This document shows, one piece after another, positions 1 to 5,510 of a stretch of DNA of 11,263 nucleotides. Each line of letters starts with the position of its first letter. The stretch's first letter is position 1. Made by a program: the position numbers and the translations under genes. The stretch comes from Candidatus Poseidoniales archaeon (GTDB lineage Archaea; Thermoplasmatota; Poseidoniia; Poseidoniales; Poseidoniaceae), in contig JAAXIR010000201.1 in assembly GCA_012270265.1 (NCBI GenBank), forward strand, positions 1 through 11,263, read 5' to 3'. Under the pieces are notes generated by a model. That model ran no database searches. It was not told the origin of the DNA and saw nothing but the letters and a program-made list of their open reading frames with translations.

Positions 1-1080
1 AGTTTTCGCATCTTCGATAGCGACCATTTGCCTCCTGCTTAAGCCCTCTTTTTGCATTTCTATAGAGAAATCACGAGCAGTGGTACGTTCAAATTCATCT
101 GCCAAATTGACAAGTCCCATGCCCGTATCAAACTCAATCGCTTTGTTGGGTTTTGTTGATGCGACAAGGTAACGAAGAATCTCAGGCGGTACGAGGGAAA
201 GAGCCTCCAATGGGCCGATGGTATTGCCCGATGAGGATGACATTGCACCTTGACCACGCAAGCTGATCCATTCGTAGGTGAGGTCGACAGGAGCTGCCTT
301 TCCAAACAATTCGACAATCTCCTTTCCAGTATCGTACGACCCTCCTGCAGCACCGTGGTCCTTTCCGAATGGTTCCATTGTGACGCCAATCCAAGCCCAT
401 TTTGCTGGCCAGTCGATACGCCAAGGAAGTTTACCCTCTCCCTTTGTGACATCGCTTGTACCTTCATTGCCCTCTGCATCAATCCAAGATACAATTGGGT
501 CGTTCCATTCAGTCACTCGGATTCCATCGATGGAGCCTTTCGAATCGATGGGATTCCAAGGAAACCAATCATCTGAGAGTTCACGACCCGAAACACGCTC
601 TATGATTTCACGTATCTTATCTGCATTGTTGCAAGCAATTCGAGCCGTTTCGGCAAAATTCCCATCTGCATACGCCTCGTAGTTATCGATGAACCTAGGT
701 CGAACGTCGATTTGCTCGAGGGCTTGTCTGAATGGTTCAAGAAAATGGTCAGCATAGGAAATTCCTTGTTCAAAGCGCTCCAAATCCGGACAACCCTCTG
801 CGTTTGGAGGAGGTATTTGCTTGAGTTGGTGGCCAATGTATTCTGAATATGAATCATCGAGGAATGAGTAGACCTTTCGTAGAGGGTCTGCACTGTCGAC
901 AATGAAGACAAATTCGACATCGAGTGCTGCCTTCTTTGCGGCTTTGGCGATCATGTCACCAGTCAATATCTCACGGAGATGGCCAATGTGGAATTCACCA
1001 CTCGGCGTAATACCAGTCGAAACAATGTGTTTTTTCCCTCGTTCGGAAAGCCGTTGGGCGACAACATCCGACCAATGCAT
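1..1080 (-). CDS. lysS: Lysyl-tRNA synthetase, class I (partial, C-terminus beyond left edge)
   Basis: Charges tRNA-Lys with lysine in the cytosol. This is the class I Rossmann-fold LysRS of most archaea and some bacteria, unrelated to the class II enzyme. The first 360 residues are visible and the frame is open to base 1; the family is usually a little over 500 residues, so the anticodon-binding C-terminus is missing. Seen: the HIGH motif as FHIGHLRE (30-37), a long insertion with WFPW and W-rich segments (172-230), the family signature GKDHGAAGGSYDTGK (239-253), and a KMSKS-equivalent loop MSSSSGN (280-286). That loop has Ser where the second Lys of KMSKS would be. The ATG at 1080 is preceded by GAGGTGA four bases upstream, overlapping the gfcR stop, so the gene is the second in a gfcR-lysS unit. 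Identification is secure; only the loop is odd. Confidence 0.95.
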   Translation of the reverse strand, partial: MHWSDVVAQRLSERGKKHIVSTGITPSGEFHIGHLREILTGDMIAKAAKKAALDVEFVFIVDSADPLRKVYSFLDDSYSEYIGHQLKQIPPPNAEGCPDLERFEQGISYADHFLEPFRQALEQIDVRPRFIDNYEAYADGNFAETARIACNNADKIREIIERVSGRELSDDWFPWNPIDSKGSIDGIRVTEWNDPIVSWIDAEGNEGTSDVTKGEGKLPWRIDWPAKWAWIGVTMEPFGKDHGAAGGSYDTGKEIVELFGKAAPVDLTYEWISLRGQGAMSSSSGNTIGPLEALSLVPPEILRYLVASTKPNKAIEFDTGMGLVNLADEFERTTARDFSIEMQKEGLSRRQMVAIEDAKT

Positions 1081-1084
1081 GAAC

Positions 1085-1092
1085 TCACCTCA
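1085..1092 (-). promoter_or_regulatory. Shine-Dalgarno of lysS containing the gfcR stop codon
   Basis: On the minus strand the sequence reads TGAGGTGA, then gttc, then ATG at 1080. The leading TGA is the gfcR stop (1092-1090), and GAGGTGA matches the archaeal anti-SD complement GGAGGTGA. Termination of gfcR and initiation of lysS must therefore use the same bases, which suggests translational coupling (inference). Confidence 0.75.
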
Positions 1093-1689
1093 AACTGGTA
1101 CGGCTCGAATCAACCCGCGCAGTGGCACATCATCGACTTCGTTTCGCACGGTTTTGTTAACAAGAACAAGCGCAAGAACGACCTCTCCACCTGCTGCTCG
1201 AATGGCAGCAATCGTGTTGCTCATTGTGACGCCACTCGACAAAAGATCGTCAATTATGACTACTTTATTGCCTCCACCGACTTGGCCGTATTTGTTGGAC
1301 AGTGCGCCTGCACCAGGCTCGCCATCGACGTTACGGTGGATGGCAACCTCAACGTCGAGCGATTGTGCTACCTCGTGTGCGAAGGCAATTCCATTGATTG
1401 AGATACCGACCACAGTGTCCACGGCTTCGACCTCTTCAATGACAACATCTGCCATGATCTCGCCAATGGCAGTAATGCGAGCAGGTCGAACACCGATGGT
1501 CCTCCATCCGACGCGTACGTCTGTTGGTCGTTCTGAAGTTGAATCGGTGAGAAGCCATTGGATCGTATCCTGGGAAAGCGACAATTCATCAGCAATCTGT
1601 TGCGAATTGAGTCCATCCTTTCGAAGATTCTTAACGATGGTCTTCAACTCTTCAATACTCAGCGACATGTTATCGTGTTGAGCGAACAT
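1090..1689 (-). CDS. gfcR: GfcR-type transcriptional regulator (HTH plus phosphoribosyltransferase-like domain)
   Basis: About 199 residues. The N-terminal helix-turn-helix (about 12-47, core GLNSQQIADELSLSQDTIQW) resembles archaeal DNA-binding HTHs. The rest is a PRTase fold with the PRPP-binding loop VVIIDDLLSSGVT at about 143-155. This architecture is annotated in archaea as orotate phosphoribosyltransferase-like protein. The Haloferax member GfcR is a transcriptional activator of sugar catabolism genes, so a sugar- or PRPP-responsive regulator is the likely role (family knowledge); its targets here are unknown. It is probably not a true PyrE, because of the HTH. Start: ATG at 1689 follows GGAGG with a five-base spacer. 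The frame also allows ATG at 1701, which would destroy that SD, or ATG at 1668, which has none but is where the HTH homology begins. First gene of a unit with lysS. Confidence 0.85.
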   Translation of the reverse strand: MFAQHDNMSLSIEELKTIVKNLRKDGLNSQQIADELSLSQDTIQWLLTDSTSERPTDVRVGWRTIGVRPARITAIGEIMADVVIEEVEAVDTVVGISINGIAFAHEVAQSLDVEVAIHRNVDGEPGAGALSNKYGQVGGGNKVVIIDDLLSSGVTMSNTIAAIRAAGGEVVLALVLVNKTVRNEVDDVPLRGLIRAVPV

Positions 1690-1694
1690 GCTTA

Positions 1695-1699
1695 CCTCC
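1695..1699 (-). promoter_or_regulatory. Shine-Dalgarno GGAGG choosing the gfcR start
   Basis: Minus-strand GGAGG, then TAAGC, then ATG at 1689. It favours 1689 over the in-frame ATG at 1701, which overlaps it, and over the one at 1668. Confidence 0.55.
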
Positions 1700-1710
1700 A
1701 TGAAGGCTTT

Positions 1711-1720
1711 GGATATTTTT
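1711..1720 (+). promoter_or_regulatory. TATA-like element between gfcR and aIF2 beta
   Basis: The run ggatattttt lies 40-49 bases upstream of the aIF2 beta ATG. A start site about 25 bases downstream (near 1740) would leave a leader of roughly 20 bases carrying the AGGAGG at 1750. Read on the other strand the same tract (aaaaatat) could serve gfcR. The spacing there would put the start site at about 1691-1695, inside the gfcR SD, so the gfcR start site is not resolved. Identified by eye only. Confidence 0.4.
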
Positions 1721-1749
1721 CATCAAAGACTTGAAGAGAAAGGGGTGTC

Positions 1750-1755
1750 AGGAGG
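1750..1755 (+). promoter_or_regulatory. Shine-Dalgarno AGGAGG of aIF2 beta
   Basis: AGGAGG, then catc, then ATG at 1760. It selects this start over the in-frame ATGs at 1688 and 1700; those would add 20-24 residues that do not belong to the family and would overlap gfcR. Confidence 0.75.
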
Positions 1756-1759
1756 CATC

Positions 1760-2170
1760 ATGAGCGACTTTGATTATGAGACGTTGCTGAACCGGGCACG
1801 TGATAACATTCCCGAGGATATCTCATCCCGTGCACGATGGCGCTTGCCTGAACCTCAGATCATGATCGAAGGTTCAAACACCATTCTCCGTAACTTTACT
1901 GAAGTTGTAGGAATGATGGATCGTGACGACAATCATGTGTATCAATACATTCTCAACGAACTCGGTACATCTGGCTCTCGAGATGGTCCACGTGCACGAT
2001 TCAAGGGAAGGATTCCTCCTAAGCGTCTGAAGAAGGCAATCGTTGGTTATGTGAATACGTACATCAAGTGCAGCCAATGTTCTGCACCTGATACGCATTT
2101 CATCAAAGAAGATCGAACAACGCTGTTGAAGTGCCAAGCCTGTGGTGCAACACGGCCGGTCAAGCTGTGA
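1760..2170 (+). CDS. Translation initiation factor aIF2 subunit beta
   Basis: The beta subunit of the heterotrimeric initiation factor that brings Met-tRNAi to the archaeal small ribosomal subunit. At 136 residues it has the usual length of archaeal aIF2 beta. Seen in order: an N-terminal helix (about 5-20); the central alpha/beta domain with the family stretches EGSNTILRNF (37-46), HVYQYILNELGTSG (59-72) and FKGRIPPKRL (81-90); and a C-terminal zinc ribbon with C104-x2-C107 and C125-x2-C128. All four Cys are intact. It is divergent from gfcR and forms a single-gene unit. Its TGA stop (2168-2170) directly abuts the TAA stop of the convergent ferredoxin gene, with no base between them. Confidence 0.95.
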   Translation: MSDFDYETLLNRARDNIPEDISSRARWRLPEPQIMIEGSNTILRNFTEVVGMMDRDDNHVYQYILNELGTSGSRDGPRARFKGRIPPKRLKKAIVGYVNTYIKCSQCSAPDTHFIKEDRTTLLKCQACGATRPVKL

Positions 2171-2512
2171 TTATTCTTTGAAATCCATCGCAAGAGCGGA
2201 ATCTTTCGTCCCGTCTTTGATGTTTTGAATGAACGACTTAATGTCGATTTCAGTGTTCAATCGATACCAGGTGCCATCTGGATAAACAACACATGCAATT
2301 CCATTTTCACAGAAATCCAAACATCCTGACTTCTGAATTCGGATGTTGGATAATCCTTCTTCTCTGGCAGCCGCTTTGATGCTGGAGAGCAATTCAAGGC
2401 TGCCACGGTTTCTACACGATGGCCGTGCTGCTCCTTCAGGACGCTCATGACCACAAATGAACACATGTCGATCATAACCGGGTGTCTCACGTCCTTTGGG
2501 ATCGATTGGCAT
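2171..2512 (-). CDS. Thioredoxin-fold [2Fe-2S] ferredoxin
   Basis: About 113 residues. The Cys pattern C20-x12-C33-x30-C64-x3-C68 is that of the thioredoxin-like [2Fe-2S] ferredoxins (the family of Aquifex Fd and of NuoE C-terminal domains). SCRNRG around C33, SGCLDFC (62-68) and the following VVYPDGTWY are typical. Predicted role: one-electron carrier in the cytosol; the partner is unknown. It is a stand-alone protein, without the N-terminal helical domain of NuoE, so it is not a complex I subunit. An extra Cys (about 74) follows the cluster ligands. Start: ATG at 2512 lies four bases after GAGTGAT, matching other junctions here; GTG at 2521 and ATG at 2518 are in-frame alternatives. It is the last gene of the unit with the PCD-like gene and the 147-residue protein. 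Confidence 0.85.
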   Translation of the reverse strand: MPIDPKGRETPGYDRHVFICGHERPEGAARPSCRNRGSLELLSSIKAAAREEGLSNIRIQKSGCLDFCENGIACVVYPDGTWYRLNTEIDIKSFIQNIKDGTKDSALAMDFKE

Positions 2513-2516
2513 GATC

Positions 2517-2523
2517 ATCACTC
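2517..2523 (-). promoter_or_regulatory. Shine-Dalgarno-like GAGTGAT containing the PCD stop codon
   Basis: Minus strand: GAGTGAT, then gatc, then ATG at 2512. The TGA inside it (2520-2518) is the stop of the upstream PCD-like gene. It supports 2512 as the ferredoxin start. Confidence 0.5.
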
Positions 2524-2760
2524 GAGAGCGTTGATGGCTTTGGCAACATCGATGTCAAGAGATGTCACCTTTCCTTTGTCGTGTGTCGTGAGTTCGACAA
2601 CCACGTATCCCCAGCCGAAGTGGAGGTCAGCATGGTGATTTTGTTGTTCACAGATGTCGCTAATAGCGTCGATGAACGTTTTTGCTTCAGCAAAGTTGTC
2701 AAATGAAAATTCCCGCATGAGATGGTTTTCTTGAATCGACCATCCTTCTGGGGCGTCCAT
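2518..2760 (-). CDS. Pterin-4a-carbinolamine dehydratase-like protein (PCD/DCoH family)
   Basis: 80 residues. The family motif is plain: a histidine pair in NHHADLHF (41-48), then the VVVELTTH stretch with H60, then GKVTSLDIDVAKAI (63-76). H42, H43 and H60 correspond to the active-site histidines of 4a-hydroxytetrahydrobiopterin dehydratase; the usual Pro after the His pair is Ala. The reaction dehydrates 4a-hydroxy-tetrahydropterins. In organisms without biopterin-dependent hydroxylases, members have been linked to molybdopterin metabolism (family knowledge), so the substrate here is open. It begins at the family's conserved GW, so the usual first 15 or so residues are absent. The upstream stop lies only four bases before the ATG, so an upstream extension is not possible. 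It sits between the 147-residue protein and the ferredoxin gene. Confidence 0.88.
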   Translation of the reverse strand: MDAPEGWSIQENHLMREFSFDNFAEAKTFIDAISDICEQQNHHADLHFGWGYVVVELTTHDKGKVTSLDIDVAKAINALE

Positions 2761-2764
2761 GCTT

Positions 2765-2772
2765 TCATCCCC
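2765..2772 (-). promoter_or_regulatory. Weak Shine-Dalgarno-like GGGGATGA containing the upstream stop codon
   Basis: Minus strand: GGGGATGA, then aagc, then ATG at 2760. The final TGA (2767-2765) is the stop of the 147-residue gene. The match to GGAGGTGA is imperfect, but position and spacer equal those at the better junctions. Confidence 0.4.
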
Positions 2773-3208
2773 AGAGATGCGCGTCGTCGTTTCCAGTTGT
2801 TTCTTTCTCGACCTTTTCGTGGAGTGTTGAGCGACGCTTCATGTCTTCTCGCTCAAATGCAAGGAGTTCCTTGTCGTCGATATAGGCAGGGCGTGTGTGC
2901 GCAATCAGAACGATTTGTACAATTGTGTCTCGGGCGATGAATCTCTGGACGCCATCACCATCGAGGATTTCGAGGCTTGTTTTCCCTGAAGAAATCAAAC
3001 GACCACGAATCCATGGGTCGGAGTCTGGTAGTAATGCTCGTGCATCGATGAGAATCTCAATCAAATCGTCTCGTCGCAAACCGTTTCGACGCTCGAGCAA
3101 ATCACCGCTGTGAACACCTTGGAGTTTGTCAAGCGAAGGAGACCCCAAGTCGTTCCACAATCCAATGGCCCAATCAGGAAGGTCAACCTTGTTCGATTTT
3201 TTCGGCAT
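2765..3208 (-). CDS. Unrecognised 147-residue protein
   Basis: I do not recognise the family. The protein is soluble and charged, with no signal peptide, membrane segment or Cys. N-terminus: basic start MPKKSNK, then a Trp-containing helix (about 12-22). Middle: an arginine-rich helical stretch RRNGLRRDDLIEILIDAR (about 41-58). Then a beta-rich stretch GRLISSGKTSLEILDGDG (about 69-86), followed by RFIARDTIVQIVLIAHTRP. The tail (about 110-147) is charged and probably helical then disordered. The beta segment is loosely like a small barrel of the Sm/Lsm type, which is a guess. It is first in the unit with the PCD-like and ferredoxin genes, four bases before the former. The ATG at 3208 has a TATA-like TTATGTA centred about 26 bases upstream and no SD, which fits a leaderless transcript. 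Confidence 0.75.
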   Translation of the reverse strand: MPKKSNKVDLPDWAIGLWNDLGSPSLDKLQGVHSGDLLERRNGLRRDDLIEILIDARALLPDSDPWIRGRLISSGKTSLEILDGDGVQRFIARDTIVQIVLIAHTRPAYIDDKELLAFEREDMKRRSTLHEKVEKETTGNDDAHLWG

Positions 3209-3230
3209 GATGTTCTCTGGATGGCGACCC

Positions 3231-3237
3231 TACATAA
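3231..3237 (-). promoter_or_regulatory. TATA-like element for the 3208-2171 unit
   Basis: Minus-strand TTATGTA is centred about 26 bases before the ATG at 3208. This spacing places the start site at or next to the start codon (leaderless). The 111-bp divergent region 3209-3319 that contains it shows nothing else clear. For the plus-strand GTPase only a weak GGGGT (3311-3315) precedes the ATG. Confidence 0.35.
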
Positions 3238-3319
3238 CCATGTGCAATTTCTTTCTTGATGCATTGAACAGGGTGAGGGGTTCTTGAAGTGTTGGCGCTC
3301 CGCTTGATTTGGGGTTCCC

Positions 3320-4432
3320 ATGAAAGTCACGTGGCGGCAGTTGCCAACGGTATTGTTCGAGGATGAAGTTCTCGACAAGGCCTTCTCACGTGCTCGCAAG
3401 GCTGCAGACCGTGTGGAAGACCCAAACCGTGTTTTTCGTACTCGAAAGCAAATGACGCGTATGGTCCAAACTGCTGCGGACATCATTCATACCATGTTGA
3501 CTGAAACGGTTCAGACGTGGCCTTCTCTCGATCAATCACCTCAATTTGATGTCGCTATGATTGAGGCGTGTGTAGGTACGGATGATTATCGACATCATTT
3601 GTCGATGTTGCAATGGGGTGCCTCACAAGTCCAACGTATTGCAACGCAAAACAATCGGAAGATCAGCCGAACGGCCCGAATCGAATTGATGCATGAAGCG
3701 CGCAGAGAAGCCTACGGGCGAATTGGCTCGATCATGGGTCGTGTTGGTCCCTCTTTGAAATGGCTCAATGAGTCACGTGAGATTCTGAAAGCCCTTACAC
3801 AAATCGATAGCAGCTTGCCTGTCATCGTTGTTTGTGGTGCTCCAAACGTCGGTAAGTCTGCTTTCATCAGCGCCCTCTCATCTGGAAACATGGAAGTGAA
3901 TCATTATCCGTTTACAACAAAACAGATTCACATTGGCCACTTTACACAGCGCCGTCTCCAACACCAGATGGTGGACACGCCAGGATTGCTCGACCGGCCA
4001 ATGCATGAACGAAATTCCATTGAACTGCAAGCGATTGCGGCTCTGGAGCATATTGGAAGCTTGGTTCTGTTCCTCATTGATCGGACGGAGTCATGTGGCA
4101 TGTCATGGCAAGACCAGATGAATCTCTTGGAAGATGTAGAACGACTCCTGCCTGGTACGGAATTGATGGTTGTGAGTTCAAAGGCTGATGCATTGAAACC
4201 ACTGCCAAAGGATTGGGACTTTGTCAAAGAATCCGAAGAGCGATGGAGAAACAACGGTTCGCAAGGCGAACCAAAGTTACCGCTTCTCCTCGATGATGAA
4301 GGTCGACCAACGATGAGTGCTTTGGAAAATGTTGGTCTTGATGCACTCCGTTTGGAAGTCGTCCGTAAAGTCAAAGCTGCGGAAGTGGTTGATCCACTCG
4401 TTTTACCTGAAGGTTGGCACCGTTCGAGATAA
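3320..4432 (+). CDS. NOG1-family GTPase (large-subunit ribosome assembly)
   Basis: 370 residues, the usual size of archaeal NOG1 homologues. The N-terminal part (about 1-160) is helical and basic like the NOG1 N domain. The G domain follows: G1 GAPNVGKS (173-180), G2 threonines in FTTKQIHIG (198-206), G3 DTPGLLDRP (219-227) and G4 SKAD (287-290). In G4 the standard Asn of NKxD is Ser, which can weaken guanine binding but occurs among GTPases. G5 is not obvious. The eukaryotic counterpart acts in 60S assembly; a 50S assembly role in the cytosol is inferred by homology. It is a single-gene unit, divergent from the 147-residue gene. Its TAA stop is two bases from the stop of the convergent zinc-ribbon gene. 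The ATG at 3320 is the first of the frame, and GGGGT four bases before it is a weak SD. Confidence 0.88.
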   Translation: MKVTWRQLPTVLFEDEVLDKAFSRARKAADRVEDPNRVFRTRKQMTRMVQTAADIIHTMLTETVQTWPSLDQSPQFDVAMIEACVGTDDYRHHLSMLQWGASQVQRIATQNNRKISRTARIELMHEARREAYGRIGSIMGRVGPSLKWLNESREILKALTQIDSSLPVIVVCGAPNVGKSAFISALSSGNMEVNHYPFTTKQIHIGHFTQRRLQHQMVDTPGLLDRPMHERNSIELQAIAALEHIGSLVLFLIDRTESCGMSWQDQMNLLEDVERLLPGTELMVVSSKADALKPLPKDWDFVKESEERWRNNGSQGEPKLPLLLDDEGRPTMSALENVGLDALRLEVVRKVKAAEVVDPLVLPEGWHRSR

Positions 4433-4434
4433 GT

Positions 4435-4704
4435 TTACATTAATCGAGCAAGGACCGGCAGGATGGTCAAGAAAGCGAAAATGCCGAAGAAGACAAGCAT
4501 CCATACACGCATTCGTTCCTTGTTTTTCTCATCTTTTTCGTACTTCTTTACGCAATCTTCGTTTTTGCAGACGCGCTCTTCGGCTTTTGGAGAAATATCG
4601 ATGCCGCACACTCGACAATGCTTGTGTGATGGGATATGAGCCATCGCTTTCGAGCGTTTTGGCATGTTCTTGACTTTCTGCTTTACAGCGGATGCATCGA
4701 CCAT
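4435..4704 (-). CDS. Small zinc-ribbon protein with a C-terminal membrane helix (DUF2116-like)
   Basis: 89 residues. A basic N-terminus (KQKVKNMPKRSK) leads to a zinc ribbon C30-x2-C33-x12-C46-x4-C51. A highly charged linker follows (54-66) and then one hydrophobic helix (about 66-86) ending at the C-terminus. This architecture fits the archaeal DUF2116 family of Zn-ribbon proteins, whose function is not known to me. The tail-anchored layout would place the ribbon in the cytosol. Start: ATG at 4704 follows GGAGTGAT by three bases. The frame is open back to 4797, but that extension lies wholly inside the UMP kinase gene and is rejected. A shorter start at 4665 (MPKRSK) is possible. It is the second and last gene of the pyrH unit. 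Confidence 0.8.
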   Translation of the reverse strand: MVDASAVKQKVKNMPKRSKAMAHIPSHKHCRVCGIDISPKAEERVCKNEDCVKKYEKDEKNKERMRVWMLVFFGIFAFLTILPVLARLM

Positions 4705-4707
4705 CAA

Positions 4708-4715
4708 ATCACTCC
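4708..4715 (-). promoter_or_regulatory. Shine-Dalgarno GGAGTGAT containing the pyrH stop codon
   Basis: Minus strand: GGAGTGAT, then ttg, then ATG at 4704. The TGA (4711-4709) is the UMP kinase stop. The same octamer occurs at the parvulin-folB junction. Confidence 0.65.
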
Positions 4716-5410
4716 GGTTGAACCAAGGTTCCCTCGAATGGGCGTCCTTCCAATGCATCTTCAATCCGACGGATGTCACGTCCATCAAGAACGCCAATTC
4801 TCAACCCACATTCAATTGCCCAGTTGACAGCAATGGGGTCGACTGCAGCACTTTGTCCTGGTTGAAGTGCTTCCTTGCCTGTTATGTCTTGTAGTTCCTC
4901 AAGCGTGAGAGTGTCGAGAGGCTTGGCATCGTCGTTGGTGCGTGGGTCTGCAGTATAAACGTGAGAAACATTGGTCGCTATGATGACATGAGCAGATCCA
5001 GCATCTCGCGCAAATGCAACGCTCACCGCGTCGGTTGTATGGCCCGGCTTTGTTCCACCCATGACCACGATATTGTAACGTTCGAACAAACTCGCAGCCT
5101 CATCGGTTGTTGTTGGTATAACATTGGCAACGTTGCAGCCTATTTCTGCCAGCATGGTTTGCAAGACAGTCGCATTCAACCGTGTGGCTGCGATCCCGAT
5201 TTCATCGAGCTTAAAGCGGTCAGAAATCAAATCCTTTGCCAACGTTATGCCTTCTCGTGCGGGTTTTCCTCCACCAACAACGAGGCCAATTTTTCGGCCA
5301 TTACCCTCGACATGAACGATGGTCTGTCGGAGTTGTCCAAGCCACGTCTTGACATCATGGTCGCCGTACAGCAGTGAACCTCCCAGTGCAATGATGGTTG
5401 GTGCGACCAT
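4709..5410 (-). CDS. pyrH: Uridylate (UMP) kinase, archaeal type
   Basis: Phosphorylates UMP to UDP in pyrimidine nucleotide synthesis, in the cytosol. 233 residues of the amino-acid-kinase fold, the size of archaeal UMP kinases (bacterial ones are slightly longer). Seen: IIALGGSLL (6-14), the phosphate-binding VVGGGKPAREG (44-54), the UMP-kinase-specific IGIAATRLNA (71-80), GGTKPGHTTDAVSV (118-131) and the nucleotide-site YTADPR (152-157). The family's NVDGVY is NVSHVY here (147-152), an unusual change next to the nucleotide site. The ATG at 5410 is preceded by GAGG with a seven-base spacer, the spacing also seen for lysS and argS. That GAGG lies in a perfect inverted repeat abutting the start codon. 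The gene is divergent from aRF1 and leads the unit with the zinc-ribbon gene. Confidence 0.9.
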   Translation of the reverse strand: MVAPTIIALGGSLLYGDHDVKTWLGQLRQTIVHVEGNGRKIGLVVGGGKPAREGITLAKDLISDRFKLDEIGIAATRLNATVLQTMLAEIGCNVANVIPTTTDEAASLFERYNIVVMGGTKPGHTTDAVSVAFARDAGSAHVIIATNVSHVYTADPRTNDDAKPLDTLTLEELQDITGKEALQPGQSAAVDPIAVNWAIECGLRIGVLDGRDIRRIEDALEGRPFEGTLVQPE

Positions 5411-5435
5411 AGAAACGCCTCGACAAGGCGTTTCT
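5411..5435. repeat. Perfect 10-bp inverted repeat between pyrH and aRF1
   Basis: Arms agaaacgcct (5411-5420) and aggcgtttct (5426-5435) flank a five-base loop, cgaca. The element ends exactly at the pyrH start codon and overlaps its probable SD. On DNA it could be the operator of a dimeric regulator acting on one or both divergent genes. In RNA it could form a hairpin hiding the pyrH ribosome site. The minus-strand tract cataagaaa (5439-5431) in its outer arm is also a possible TATA box about 25 bases before the start codon. Which of these applies cannot be told from sequence alone. Confidence 0.7.
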
Positions 5436-5445
5436 TATGGCTTGT

Positions 5446-5457
5446 CCTATCAAATCC
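5446..5457 (+). promoter_or_regulatory. Possible TATA element for aRF1-argS
   Basis: cctatcaaatcc lies about 26 bases before 5478. A start site near 5476 would give a leader of about 35 bases carrying the AGGGGGT before the TTG at 5511, or a leaderless message from the TTG at 5478. Weak match, by eye. Confidence 0.3.
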
Positions 5458-5497
5458 AAGGCGAGAGTTGAAAACCCTTGGTCCGACCCCAACAGAC

Positions 5498-5504
5498 AGG
5501 GGGT
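5498..5504 (+). promoter_or_regulatory. Shine-Dalgarno AGGGGGT of aRF1
   Basis: AGGGGGT, then caaacg, then TTG at 5511. It differs from AGGAGGT by one base that can still wobble-pair. It is the argument for choosing 5511 over the TTG at 5478. Confidence 0.55.
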
Positions 5505-5510
5505 CAAACG

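Noticed and set aside
1090..1689. Orotate phosphoribosyltransferase (PyrE) proper
   Set aside because: The N-terminal HTH and overall layout match the GfcR regulator family rather than the pyrimidine enzyme.
1688..1759. Longer N-terminus for aIF2 beta from the ATG at 1688
   Set aside because: It would overlap the gfcR start, contains the probable TATA tract, and the AGGAGG at 1750 with ATG at 1760 gives the normal family length.
2171..2512. NuoE subunit of complex I
   Set aside because: Only the thioredoxin-fold ferredoxin domain is present, with no N-terminal helical domain and no nuo neighbours.
4705..4797. N-terminal extension of the zinc-ribbon/membrane protein
   Set aside because: It lies entirely inside the pyrH coding region, has no SD, and the GGAGTGAT before 4704 defines a better start.
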